NCBI GenBank assembly: GCA_933207985.1
Contig: OW240918.1
Span: 19,165,673 to 19,229,672 of the forward strand
Source: Pelobates cultripes
Lineage: Eukaryota; Chordata; Amphibia; Anura; Pelobatidae
DNA length: 64,000 nt
Direction of reading: 5' to 3'
In this document: piece by piece, positions 36,701 through 47,026 of the stretch
Layout of the letters: each line of letters opens with the position of its first letter
How positions within the stretch are numbered: the first letter of the stretch is position 1
Made by a program: the position numbers and the translations under genes
The notes under the pieces: model-generated
Databases searched by the model: none
What the model saw: the letters and a program-made list of their open reading frames with translations, nothing else
Told to the model about the DNA's origin: nothing

Positions 36701-37077
36701 GCATTTATCCGTTTAGGTCCTAAAGGAGACGTTAATCAATATTGTGTCCTTAATTTTAGCAGGAGCTAAAATATATTTGTAATGATTTCACTGTAATTAA
36801 GATCTTCTAAAAATTATTCTATTCACTTTATGTGTGATAAGCTGTGGGGAAACACAAACAAAAGAAAATGGGTCTAGATCCGAAAGACTATAGAACCTTC
36901 CAAAGAGAGTCACTGTGAGATTATTTTATGGACAGAACTAAGTGCTAAATCTAAACTTCATTCCCCAGATATATTGAATAATTTACTTAACCAGAAGCCT
37001 GAAATTAACCTCCAGGCATTGACATCTCAGAAGAAAACACATGTTTCCAGGTACCTTCCATTGCCGTGCATGATTTA
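33743..37077. other. Anonymous DNA, no gene recognised
   Basis: Contains a T-run at 33850-33868. A T-rich stretch at 34495-34560 (TTTTTATTGAACTTTTC) might be the reverse of a LINE 3' tail. The stretch 34040-34400 is rich in homeodomain-like TAAT words (see findings). No exon or RNA gene seen. Confidence 0.45.
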
Positions 37078-37689
37078 CACTGATCACCCACAACATTAAA
37101 ACCACTGACAGGTGAAGTGAATAACATTGATTATACCATTACAATGGCGCCTGTCAATGAATTAGATTTATCAGGCAGCAAGTGAACAGTCATCATTTAC
37201 CAGGAGAAAAGAAGACAGCAGGATTAACTCTAGAAAGAGGCAGTGTTGTGCTCTAGGCAATGTTTGCTGAGAAGATTTGGGTCCCAGCATTCATGTGGAT
37301 GTTACTTTGATACGTATCAAAGATATTATTGTAGATCACGAACACCCCTTTATGGCAATGGTGTTCCCTGATGACAGTGACCTCTTTTAGCAGGATAATG
37401 CACGCTGCCACACTGCAAAAATTGTTCAGGAATGGATTGAGGAACAAGACAAGGAGTTCAATGTGTTGACTCTAAATTCCCCAGATCTCATCTCTATGGA
37501 GGCTCCACCTCTCAACTTAGGATTTAAAGGATCTGTAGGATTTAAAGGATCTGCTGCTAATATTTTGGTGCCAGATACCACAGGACACATTTAGAGGTCT
37601 TGTGGAGTCCATGCTTCAATGCATCAGAGCTGTTTTAGCAACATTAGGGGAATATTAGGCAGGTGGTTTAAATGTGTGGCTGATCAGTG
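37078..37689 (+). mobile_element. Tc1/mariner-like element, internally deleted
   Basis: Left end CACTGATCACCCACAACATT, right end GTGTGGCTGATCAGTG, each bordered by TA (37076-37077 and 37690-37691). At 612 bp it lacks the middle found in the copy at 50764. Plus-strand transposase remnants remain (CACTGCAAAAATTGTTCAGG region; CCAGATCTCATCTCTATGG). Frameshifts leave no usable ORF. Confidence 0.75.
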
Positions 37690-38130
37690 TATTTAGGTAA
37701 TGCAATTGTGAGAGTATCTTGCTTTGTTCATGATCATCATAATGCATTTGTTGGAGATTAATAAACCTTAATGCATTTGTTTATATTTAATGCTCAGTAT
37801 ATTATTTTTAGTGCCTAACACTGGCTAAAATTTGAAACTCACTTTTTATTCACTTTTTCAAAGTTGCTGAACTGCATATCTGACTTGGAGAATTTGTACA
37901 GTTTGACTTTTTTGGCCTCAAATTTGAAATTAACTTCAAATTCCTTTTGAAATTGCACCAATTCTCACTTCAGTGAATAACCATGTAAAATTGTAAACTA
38001 ATAACTGCTTTCATTAATAGGGTTGGGTATTAAGGGGCAATTATATTAATTTATAGAGATGGTTTCACATGAACTATAAAAATTACTTTCTGTTTCTTTA
38101 AAATTAATTAATGTCTCTTAACAATGATGT

Positions 38131-38167
<37 letters not shown>

Positions 38168-38279
38168 ACAATAATCAATAAGAAAATTGAAAAAAAAGAA
38201 AAAAAATAATAAAAAAATAATAAAATTAAATAAAAACATATATATTTAAATCAAAATATAGTTAGAATGACGTTATAAA
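37690..38279. other. Anonymous AT-rich DNA with (TA)n
   Basis: Includes the (TA)n tract at 38134-38164 followed by an A-rich block to 38240. No gene seen. Confidence 0.5.
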
Positions 38280-38700
38280 TACATATATGTATCTATCCTT
38301 TGTTTATACTTAGCCCACCTGCCGTGATACAGTTTTGATTACTGCTCTTATACTTTTATATTGTGTGTTATTTACATTTTATTTGATCTACGTGTATAGG
38401 TCTCTATGGCAAAGACTCCAGGCCGCGTCATTGAGTGTGACGCCACGTGGTTACAGACTTAAGTTGGTTAGCCCGTGGCAGACCCGGTCCGGGTGTCCTA
38501 GGAGATGGATGTAGCACAGGTGTGGGTAAGTAAATATGATTTTAATGCTTTACATGTTGAGAAAGTTTGTGGGCACATAATGTCCTGATGAAAGCTTGAG
38601 GGAATCAAGCTGAAACATTGGCAATTTTAATTTTAATTGTAAGGTAAATAAAAGTTACATTTTATAAGTCCTCGGAGTGCTATCCTTTGCAATCGATTTT
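38280..38700 (+). mobile_element. Hinge-type dispersed repeat
   Basis: A GC-richer body (GCCGCGTCATTGAGTGTGAC; GACCCGGTCCGGGTGTCC) is followed by GTCCTGATGAAAGCTTGAGG, then GAATCAAGCTGAAACATTGG, an A-rich stretch with AATAAAAG and a closing CTCGGAGTGCTATCC. The order CTGA-GAAG, small hairpin, GAAAC is a recurring pattern in frog dispersed repeats. More diverged examples lie at 49880, 53471 and 58251. Class unresolved. Confidence 0.5.
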
Positions 38701-39101
38701 TGTATCTAGATATATTTTTAAATTCTACATATATTTATATAATATTTTTACATGATTGAGTAATTTCATTACAATTTGGAAGGACTTGCCTGACAATGCA
38801 AGTAGAAGGTCTAGCGAATATGTTTCGCAAGCCCTATATTTTACCCTGTAACTTTCTAAGACACAATAAAACCTGCACATAGGAGGGTACTGTTATACTT
38901 GGGAGACTTTGCTGAACACAAATATTAGTGTTTCAAAACCGTAAAACATATCACAACAATGATATTGTCTGTGAAAGTGCAGTTTTTTGAAATTTCCACA
39001 CTCAAATGGCACTTTCACTGATGACATAATTGTTGTGATAAGATGTAACATTTGGAAACACTAATATTTGTGTTCAGCAAAGTCTTTCAAGTATAACAGT
39101 A

Positions 39102-39116
39102 CCCACTTAAGGTCTT
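39102..39116. repeat. L1 target-site duplication, 3' side
   Basis: CCCACTTAAGGTCTT, identical to 41122-41136. The inferred nick on the plus strand, TCTT/AAGG, fits the T-rich/A-rich preference of L1 endonuclease. Confidence 0.85.
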
Positions 39117-39133
39117 TTTTTTTTTTTAAATTC

Positions 39134-39139
39134 TTTATT
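39134..39139 (-). promoter_or_regulatory. L1 polyadenylation signal
   Basis: AATAAA on the minus strand, 6 bases before the A-tail that joins the target duplication. Confidence 0.7.
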
Positions 39140-39932
39140 TTACTTGTGCATGTGGTTACAAAACACGCTTGCAACGCCACGATAGCGACTGCGAGCAATT
39201 CCATGACAATCATTGGCATAGTTAAGAGGTTGCACATTTTACATTTGAAATGTTTAACAAGCAAGTAATGCGTAGAGTGATTAAAGAGAATAAGTACACA
39301 TGGTAAAGCAGGGTAAATATGACTTCGGTGTAGTGCCTAATGTGTACTAAAAATGTGCTTGAGACAACAACTTCACAACAACCGGTTGATACCTGATGTG
39401 TGAGAGATTAGTTTGCGTTTCTAGTGCATGTGCCCCTAGGTGAGCCCTACTGTGTTTTTAGTGAGCTGTTGCAGGGGTTGGGAGGGCTAGGTTCAGTAGT
39501 ATGGTTATAAAATAATATAATATTTTATTCTTTATTTTCTCCCCTCGCTGTTGCTGTGAATATGGTTGTGAGGTTGGGGGTGTTCGGTTACAGGGTGTAA
39601 GATAGCCCTGTCCGCCGTTAATAGGTTTGTGTTGTTTTATATCTGATGAGGGCGGGCGGGGGGGGAACGGAGGTTAATTAATCTGATGGGTGGCATAGGT
39701 CTATGTGTAATGTGTGTAGGTGGCTGGCATCATTATTTGTGTCCTGCTGGGGGAAGAGTTCAGACATGGATGATAACAGGCAAAGCTTGCCATATAAGCA
39801 AATTAAACAGAACGACCACCATAACTGAGGAGTCTAAAAAATAAAAATAATAACAAAAATATTAACTCTGTTAGAATTAGGTCCAACTGTCCCGGGCAGA
39901 GTTTTAGCATGGTTTTCGTGTCCCCGAGTCCT

Positions 39933-40982
39933 TCATGCTGGGTTGTCAACAGGGATTCCATGTCTGGGCCGTAGAGGTACAAAGGTGTGCACCCTATCAG
40001 GATCCCACCTGTGCTTTGGTGTGGTGGTCCCGGTGTGTGCCGTGGGGCGCATTTCATCTTGAGGCAGTCCCAACGTGGCTAGTAGGTCTTGCGCACCCTG
40101 CAGGTCGTATACTTCGTGTGTGTTCTCGCCCTGGTGTACTAGCAGGGTGCGGTTGAGGCGCCACCTATATGTTATGCCTTTCTGTTGAAGAAGCGTAGTG
40201 AACGGCCGGAGCGACCTCCTCCAGGCCAGAGTGCTACTGGTTAAGTCTGTAAAGAAGGTAAGCGATATTGATTCAAAGGTGTATTGGGCATGATTCCTTG
40301 CCGCCGCCATAGTTGCTGCTCTGTCATCCCTGCGCTGGAAGCGGATTATGGTATCTCTGGTAGCTGTTTTTGGGGCTTTGGCTGATTTAGGTACCCTGTA
40401 AACTCCGTCCAGACTTACTGCTTTTGCTTGACGTGATGGTAGTAGCGCCGAAAGAAGTCTTCGCACGAAGTGCGGTAGTTCCTCCGCCGGCATGTTATCA
40501 GGTATGCCCCGTATCTTTAAGTTGGCCGTTCGGCGTGTGTCCTCCAGTGCGGCGAATCGCCGCTCAAAGGCCTCTGTTTTGCTTTGCAGGCCCCTTATCT
40601 CCTGTTGCATGGAGGCAATTTGGGTCGTAGCGGTAGTGGACGTCTGTTCCAGGGTGCTCAGTCTCCCGGTTATGCCCTGGAGGTCCGCTCGGAGGCCCGC
40701 CATTTCTGCCTGGATCGTGGTCTGTAGGCCCGCCAGAAGCGTCTTAAGCACCGCTGTAGTAACAGGTGCATTGTCGAGGTCCTGGGGCTTGGGTGTTGTC
40801 ACCGGTAGGCCGAGGGGTATGTGTGTGTCCTCCCCCTGGGAGAAGTCAGACAGGTCCGAATAAGTTTCTGGGTAGTCGGCCATCTTGGGCCCAGTTGCTC
40901 CCTGTGCCTTTCTCCACATAGCTCCGATGTCTAGGCCATGTCTCGGCTGGTCGGGCTTTTGTTTCTTACTTTTTCGTCCCAT
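39933..40982 (-). CDS. L1 ORF1 protein, 349 aa, intact
   Basis: Encodes an L1/Tx1-type ORF1p, the RNA-binding trimeric chaperone that packages L1 RNA. Order: basic N-terminus (MGRKSKKQKPDQ), acidic linker to about residue 70, heptad-like coiled coil at about 77-150 (LAGLQTTIQAEMAGLRADL; ending FAALEDTRR), an RRM opening with NLKIRGIPD at 154-162 and including DTIIRFQRRDDRA near 210-222, and a C-terminal domain with YRWRLNRTLLV near 272-282 and DLQGAQDLLATLGL. I chose the ATG at 40982. The frame stays open upstream to 41126, but only through a non-ATG codon that overlaps the target duplication. No stop or frameshift interrupts it. G+C is well above the surroundings. Confidence 0.85.
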   Translation of the reverse strand: MGRKSKKQKPDQPRHGLDIGAMWRKAQGATGPKMADYPETYSDLSDFSQGEDTHIPLGLPVTTPKPQDLDNAPVTTAVLKTLLAGLQTTIQAEMAGLRADLQGITGRLSTLEQTSTTATTQIASMQQEIRGLQSKTEAFERRFAALEDTRRTANLKIRGIPDNMPAEELPHFVRRLLSALLPSRQAKAVSLDGVYRVPKSAKAPKTATRDTIIRFQRRDDRAATMAAARNHAQYTFESISLTFFTDLTSSTLAWRRSLRPFTTLLQQKGITYRWRLNRTLLVHQGENTHEVYDLQGAQDLLATLGLPQDEMRPTAHTGTTTPKHRWDPDRVHTFVPLRPRHGIPVDNPA

Positions 40983-41121
40983 ATCAGTTCCCCTGCTGTA
41001 GCCTGGGGTTTTCAGCGGTTTTGGTTTTTTTTTTTCAGAAAAATTAGCCGTTTTTAGAGATAAATTGCAGGAGCTGCTGTGCCATGCGGCTTCTCTGCTC
41101 TGCAGCTTGACTCCGCCCCCC

Positions 41122-41136
41122 CCCACTTAAGGTCTT
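41122..41136. repeat. L1 target-site duplication, 5' side
   Basis: CCCACTTAAGGTCTT, 15/15 identical to 39102-39116. The C-run next to it makes the exact 5' end of the L1 uncertain by a few bases. Confidence 0.85.
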
Positions 41137-41735
41137 AAGGTGTTTTCAAAAGTTTCAGAGTGTAATATAAGACTTGCATTTCCATTTTTTCACATTAAAA
41201 TTCGCCAGATTTGCTATGTTGCCTTTGAAACCATATGGTAGCCCAGGAATGAGAATTACCCCCATGATTGCATACCATTTGCAAAAGTAGACAACCCAAA
41301 TTATTGCAAATGGGGTATGTCCAGTCTTTTTTAGTAGCCACTTAGTCACAAACACTGGCCAAAATTATCGTTCAAATCTGTTTTTTGCTTTATTCACACA
41401 CAAACAAATTAGAATGCTAAATTTGGCCATTGTTTGTGACTAAGTGGCTACTAAAAAAGACTGAACATACCCCACTTGCAATACCTATGGTTGTCTACTT
41501 TTGCAAATGGTATACTATCATGGGGGTAAATTTCATCCCTGGGCTACCATACGGTCTCAAAGGCAACATAACCAGTCTGGTAAATTTCAATGTGTATAAA
41601 CTAAAAAATTTAATGTGCTAAATTTGACCTTCTAACTTTCCAGAACACTATAAAACCTGTACTTGGGGGGTACTATTTTACTCGTCAGACTTCACTGAAT
41701 ACAAATATGTGCATTTTATTGCAGTAACAGCTAAC

Positions 41736-42528
41736 AGTACTAATAGTACTAAAGAAATTTTAAATAATTTTAATTTCTTCACATTTTATTCATATTAAAT
41801 TATGCTTAATATATAAATATTTGATGTGACATGAAAGTCCTGTTTCTCCTGAACAAAATTATATATAATAAGTGTGGGTACATTTAATACGAAAGAGGTG
41901 AATTATGTTTGGACAGACATATAGCGCAGATGCCAGGTTTTGTTAACGTTTTGCTTTGATCACAACTTGTACAACTGGCTCAGTCCTTAAGGAGTTAAAA
42001 AAAGAACACAGTTTCATCTGATGTATTATTTCACTATATATAGGTGTTTATATGAAACTAAAAATGCTTGAGGGCTTTTTTAAGGGAACATACAGTGATG
42101 TCCCTTTTTTTAATGAGTTCTTTTTGATTAAACTGGAAAAACACATTTATAAATCAGAAGAAAAAAAAGATAAGAAAAAGATAATTTTCTTAATAGCTTT
42201 CATGGAAAGTTCAACTAAACAATTACTACTGAAGCTTAAGAAACCATTGTCTGCATGATTAGCTTAAAAGGCTTCGTGTATGTGCAAAATATAAAGCTTA
42301 AATGTGGCATTAAATGAAAATGTAAATGTGCTCTAACTTATTCACTGGAATTATATTTCCTTTGTCAGATCACATTCTTTGTCATCGTGTTGATGCAAAT
42401 TAAAATTTACAAGGCCAAATTTGCAGGATGAACTGTACAGCACTTTAGGAATTAGAGCTTTCTTTTATTATTTCTGAATAATCAATGGCTCAATACATAT
42501 GAACAGGCATCTCTTGTGGTACTTTGTT
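41736..42528. other. Anonymous AT-rich DNA
   Basis: No gene seen. CCTTAAGGAGTT at 41986 resembles the half-palindrome noted at 17383 but is too short to call. Confidence 0.45.
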
Positions 42529-42924
42529 TTAAAGGGGAACTGTGACTTCTCTTGCATTTTCACCACTGAATAAAACATTGAAATCATCTACAACCTGTGC
42601 TAACTTTTTTTTTTTTTAGTGTCAGTAGATGCTCTGTTTTCCTTTAAATTTATATTTAAAAGTTAGCAATTGAGAAGGATACATAGAAGCATTTTCATTT
42701 CTCTTTGTCTCTGTATGTCCTTTCTCTTCTGACTGCCAAGGTCAAAGGTCAGAATTTATAATGACTGACATCGAACTAAGATGGAGTCACCCTGTTGCAT
42801 GATAATAGGTGTTGATTTCTACATTTAAGTATATTTTTTCAAACCTCACACGTCCTTATGTGTTGAATATAGAAATAAGTAAACATAATATTATAATTCA
42901 TAGGAAGGTATAGTTTTCCTTTAA
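42529..42924. mobile_element. TTAA MITE, distinct T2-like subfamily
   Basis: TTAAAGGGGAACTGTGACTTC at the left; GGTATAGTTTTCCTTTAA at the right, with TTAA at 42529-42532 and 42921-42924. At 396 bp with no ORF, the interior does not match the CACTATAG subfamily, so it is a separate lineage. Confidence 0.7.
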
Positions 42925-42996
42925 ATAACTAGCAGGCGAAAGTCTGTAAATTAACTAGCAGGATCTGAGTCAGAGACCCTAGATGAAGAATATTTG

Positions 42997-43160
42997 GTGG
43001 TAGAGGTTAACACAGTGAAGGGGTTTAAGCATGTGTGGGATAGGCATAAGGTTATTCTAGATATAAGATAAGGCTAGGGACTAATGAAAGTATTTAGAAA
43101 ATTGGGCAGATTAGATGGGCCGAATGGTTCTTATCTGCCGTCACATTCTATGTTTCTATT
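42997..43160 (+). mobile_element. CR1-like LINE 3' end, very short
   Basis: Contains only the last coding codons (GTAGAGGTTAACACAGTG), the 3' UTR and the octamer tail (TCTATGTTTCTAT). Strong 5' truncation. Confidence 0.8.
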
Positions 43161-43164
43161 TTAT

Positions 43165-43250
43165 TTAGAAATATATAGTTCTGCAAGGTTGAACTTGATA
43201 TACTTTAGTCTTTTTCAACCTAGACAACTATGTAACGATGTAAACTGTTA
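43165..43250 (+). mobile_element. Second LINE 3' end with ATGTAAC-type tail
   Basis: GCAAGGTTGAACTTGATATA, then TCTTTTTCAACCTAGACAAC and TATGTAACGATGTAA. I recognise this as the 3' end of another CR1-like LINE family whose tail repeats a TATGTAAC-like octamer. It follows the previous tail within a few bases. Confidence 0.55.
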
Positions 43251-44279
43251 CATATTTAAAAAAATATGAATAAAAAAATTATTTAGTGTAAATTATTTAT
43301 ATTACAGCACTGCTATCTTCACCTGCTCACCTTCTGGCCAAGGATATATAAACGTTCAACTATTATAACAGAAATGGCATTGGTTCTCAAAACAAATTCC
43401 ATTTAATCTATGTTTTATTTCTTTATTTCCAGGATTTTATAGGTTTTGTCTGTTTTTATATATAAAGCTCTAATAAGCTCTAATTCTATAAATGGAAGCT
43501 TACAACCTCTTGCAGAGTAAGGCTTGGTGGGTGGGAACTGGAGTTCAAATAATTCCTCACCAATACCAAAAATTCCAATCTTCCTTCCAGAATTTTTGTG
43601 CAAAGAAAAGTTGAATCCTTTCATTTTAAGTGAAGCAGCCACAAGAAAATAAACATAACTCTCAGCGGGGAGAGATTGCCTTAACTCAATTTGCATAGAT
43701 TCAGATTTCTTGCAGCTGCACGCATAAAAGGCAGATCTCCAATGGTATTCAGAAGTATAGCAGGATGTAGAAAATGTAAATGTGCCGTGAAAGTAAGAGG
43801 TTTTTTTATTTACATTAGTAAACTAAAACAGATTTTTCAAAGAAAGTGTAAACATTAAAAAGGTCAGAGCCATAAATATACATGGAGTCTGGAATGTGTA
43901 GTTAAAAGATGTGGTTGATAAGTGCAGTAGTTTAATAATTTAATGCATTATTAATCACATTTCAGTTTTTTAATAAAATTATTTAATGGTTGAATTTCTC
44001 ACAGACACAATTAAATGATACAGGATGGAAGCTAGAACATGGTCACAGTGTACATGGTACTTTGCTTACTGCTTGACCACCTGTTTGCGTGTCTGTCTTC
44101 ATGTCTGTCAGCAGCCGATTGGAGCTCCCATATCTCCCTCCGTAATCATCGCCAGGACGGCTTATGTTGTCACTGACGCACTACACAGCATTAGCATTCT
44201 GCCCTTTGTCTGCACTACCCGCCATGACTGCTTGTGCAGCCTGGCGTTTTACTTACAAGCAACCCGTGCTCTCTATATA
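43251..44279. other. Anonymous DNA upstream of the solo LTR
   Basis: AT-rich to about 44020, then less AT-rich (44080-44270) with an open stretch that has no recognisable domain. No gene called. Confidence 0.45.
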
Positions 44280-44284
44280 ATAAG

Positions 44285-45286
44285 TGTGGCGAAACTAACC
44301 TCGCCACTGGGTTATGGAGAAGCCTGGTTGCCAGCCTCCTGCCTCATGACTATGGCCCCTCTCATCAGCCCATGCTAGACTTAACCCCAGGGTGATTTTG
44401 TTCTGTTTGTGGGATCTGAGCGCTGTTCGGATATATTGAGCGCTCAGATCCAAGCCATCTGGAGGTAGGTTGAATGTGGGGGTTCTGTTCAGTGTGATAG
44501 GAATTATGTGTTTTTGTGTGTTTTTGCTGTTGTTGTGAATGGAGATGTTTTTTGTGCCTGGAGATGGTTGGCTTGCCATACCCAGTTAATCCAATTATCT
44601 CCAGGATAGACGACTCTGTGGAAATGGTTTGGGCTGGAAAAGCCATGCTTCAGTGGTCACAAAGGACTTTCGACCTAACTTTTAAACCACTGGAGGGAAT
44701 TGTCTGATTTTTGAGTATGTTTGTATTTGGAGTATGCTGATTCTGATGTAAGTTTTATGTGAATGTGATGTATACTTTTAAAGTTATGAATATTGTGTAA
44801 AACTGTGTATTTTCCTGCCTGTGATAATTATGTTAGCCCATTGTGTTCAGTAATTATATCACAGGCAGAGGGGAGGATTTTGCTGGTATGAATGGGAGTG
44901 TTCATTATATATTAAAACGTATATTACGTGTTTGATTGGATGTTCCACAAACCCCTGTGGGTGGTACTAATGTGTAAGAATGTGTATATAAGAACAATAA
45001 AAACACAGCTCTGTCTGTTCCTGTTTGATCCTCAAACCCGGAGCCGTGTCTCGTTCTTGGATGGGGGGGGGGGATTTATTGTATATTGTTCCAGTTTGAC
45101 TGCTAGGAGTGTAAACCTTTCGTATGTTTTTTCTGATTCAGCTATTTACAGCATTCGTATGTTTGAGAGCATTCGTATGCTTCTCCGGTTCGGTGGATTG
45201 GTGTCTGCAGTAGCTGCCTGTATATCTGGAAGGGAATATCCTCTAAATGGCATTTTAACCCTTTTATGCCTGGGGGTGCCATTACA
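44285..45286 (+). mobile_element. Solo LTR of an LTR retroelement, 1,002 bp
   Basis: Starts TGTGGCGAAACTAACCTCGC and ends GTGCCATTACA, so it has the canonical TG...CA ends. It is flanked by a 5-bp target duplication ATAAG (44280-44284 and 45287-45291). A TATA box (44985-44992), AATAAA (44996-45001) and a G-run downstream (45063-45072) fix the orientation as plus. No primer-binding site, internal region or second LTR is present, so it is the product of recombination between two LTRs. It could derive from an endogenous retrovirus or a gypsy-like element; the LTR alone does not decide. Confidence 0.75.
44985..45001 (+). promoter_or_regulatory. LTR TATA box and poly(A) signal
   Basis: TATATAAG at 44985 is followed 4 bases later by AATAAA at 44996. 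This places the polyadenylation signal upstream of the expected start site (about 45015), so it would lie in U3 with a short R region, as in some retroviruses. Confidence 0.6.
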
Positions 45287-45291
45287 ATAAG

Positions 45292-45980
45292 CTTTAATAG
45301 CATTGGTGGGCTAGTCTCCATGTCCCACAATGGCCGCACTGCAAGCCATCAGCATCTCCTCAAAGAGTATCCTACTTTCATGTAATAATCAAAATGCCCT
45401 TGCATATGAAACATAAATATGCAACATTCAACTAAATATATAAATATATTACACTTATTTTCAGTTAATGTGACGGGAAAATATTTCTAAATAAAATGAA
45501 ACACTTATTTTTATTAGTATCTAAATATTTAATCACGTCCAGTAGGTTTGCTATACATTCTTATGTACTTGTGTAGGTCACACCCTGCCAAAAAGGCATT
45601 GGTATATTAATTAACTAAAAAAGGAATCAAAGTTCCCAGTACTAAAGTTTAAATTAATTTATTAAATTATATTTCCCAGAGGAAAAATATTCACTAATCT
45701 CAGGCAAATATTTATTAAGATGAGCATAATGTTAGCTTAGAACTAAGTTATTTAGTAAAAATAAATTATTGTGTTAGGCTGACAACAAGACTTACAAAAT
45801 TAAGCAAAAATTATAGAATTTTACAAAATCTCCAAATAGTTTTTTGAACCACTATTTTGCAAATAAGCTGTTAGCTCGAGACAACTTTCTGTTACTTCAA
45901 CAAACTCCTAATTAGATACTGACATTTTGTAATATTTGTTAAACCCAATGCAGCCATACCCAGTAATTGTGCATACATTA
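45292..45980. other. Anonymous AT-rich DNA
   Basis: No gene or repeat ends seen. Confidence 0.45.
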
Positions 45981-46989
45981 TCATAACCATTGCAAATGTT
46001 TTGCTTATTGCAGTGGCTGTCAGGCCAGCAGTACTGACACTATCATTTTAGAACCAGCTCTGCTGAACTTCCATGCAGTTGTACTGGCTGGTGGGGAGAT
46101 CTCCAGCTGGGAACTGCTCTTTGTAAATTCTCTCTCCCAGTCAGAGACAGGCAGGGGTCATTCAGAGGGGGTCTGCACCCAGCTAGAGGTGCAAATCCTG
46201 CTGGCAACCAACCTGATCACCAGAGAAAGTGCGGGACCACCAGAGAATGAAGATTAGAGCCCACCATCACACAGCAGGAGGGGTACTTAACTTATATATA
46301 AATATATAAACAAGCAGCACTGTGTGGGGAGGCTGGACAGAGTAATACAGTCTCTTCACGCATAATATACCCCCCACACTCAGTCACCCTGTCACAGTCA
46401 GCCCCATACTTACCCATCACATGCTATCACCCTGTCAAAGTCACACTGCTACAGACAACATGTTGCACTCACTCTGTCACAGTCACCATGCCACAGCCAC
46501 CCTCAAACAAACAGTCTCCCTCATACACACACTCACCCTCATGCACAGGCAACCCTCACAGACAGTTACAATTCAGACACAGAATACAGCCTCGTCATAA
46601 AGACAACACACACATCAAGATCAAAAGCAGCCCCAAAAAACACACAACGCACTGAAAGCAGCTACAACACAAAAATACACTCACAGACAAATAGAAAAGC
46701 ATACTCACATAAACAGAGATACACAGACACCCACAGACCATTAGATATGCATTCAAGACACACTCATGGGAACACATTATACACTCACAGACCCACAAGG
46801 ATATCTTTTGGGAGACATACACTCTCAGGCACATACTCGTACACAATGCCATATATGCACACACAGGTACAAATACACGCTGCCAGACACACACTATGTC
46901 AATGTCTGTGTGTGTTTGCATTTGATACATGCACACACATAAACAAACAAATACACCCTGAGATACAGAGGCCCACAATGATACACAGA

Positions 46990-47026
<37 letters not shown>

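Larger units (their letters stand above)
39117..41121 (-). mobile_element. ORF1-only L1 element, 2.0 kb, HAL1-like
   Basis: Flanked by a perfect 15-bp target duplication (39102-39116 and 41122-41136). On the minus strand it reads: G-rich 5' end (GGGGGCGGAGTCAAGC), about 140 nt of 5' UTR, intact ORF1 (40982-39933), about 800 nt without coding signal, AATAAA (39139-39134) and an A-tail (39127-39117). A complete L1 also carries a 3.5-4 kb ORF2 (endonuclease plus RT); none of it is visible. With duplications and tail at both edges this is a whole insertion, not a truncation, so the source RNA already lacked ORF2. Its retrotransposition would have used another L1's ORF2 protein. Confidence 0.8.
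38837..41735. mobile_element. Foldback hairpin array, interrupted by L1
   Basis: Hairpin 1: 38837-38980 pairs with 39009-39116 and, beyond the L1 insertion, 41131-41170. Hairpin 2: about 41155-41375 pairs with 41425-41625. After hairpin 2, 41626-41735 repeats the start of hairpin 1 in direct orientation (AAAACCTGTACTTGG; TACTATTTTACTCG). The array is thus a run of alternating inverted units. This type of foldback repeat is, as far as I recall, abundant in frogs. The L1 at 39117-41121 is a later insertion. Confidence 0.75.

Noticed and set aside
38280..38700. tRNA-derived SINE
   Set aside because: I looked for A- and B-box promoter sequences in this and the other hinge repeats and saw none convincing.
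40983..41126. Upstream extension of the L1 ORF1 frame to 397 codons
   Set aside because: It starts at a non-ATG codon within the G-run and target duplication; the ATG at 40982 gives the normal basic N-terminus.
44025..44378. 117-codon plus-strand frame overlapping the LTR start
   Set aside because: It crosses the exact LTR boundary at 44285, so it cannot be one ancestral gene, and it has no domain.
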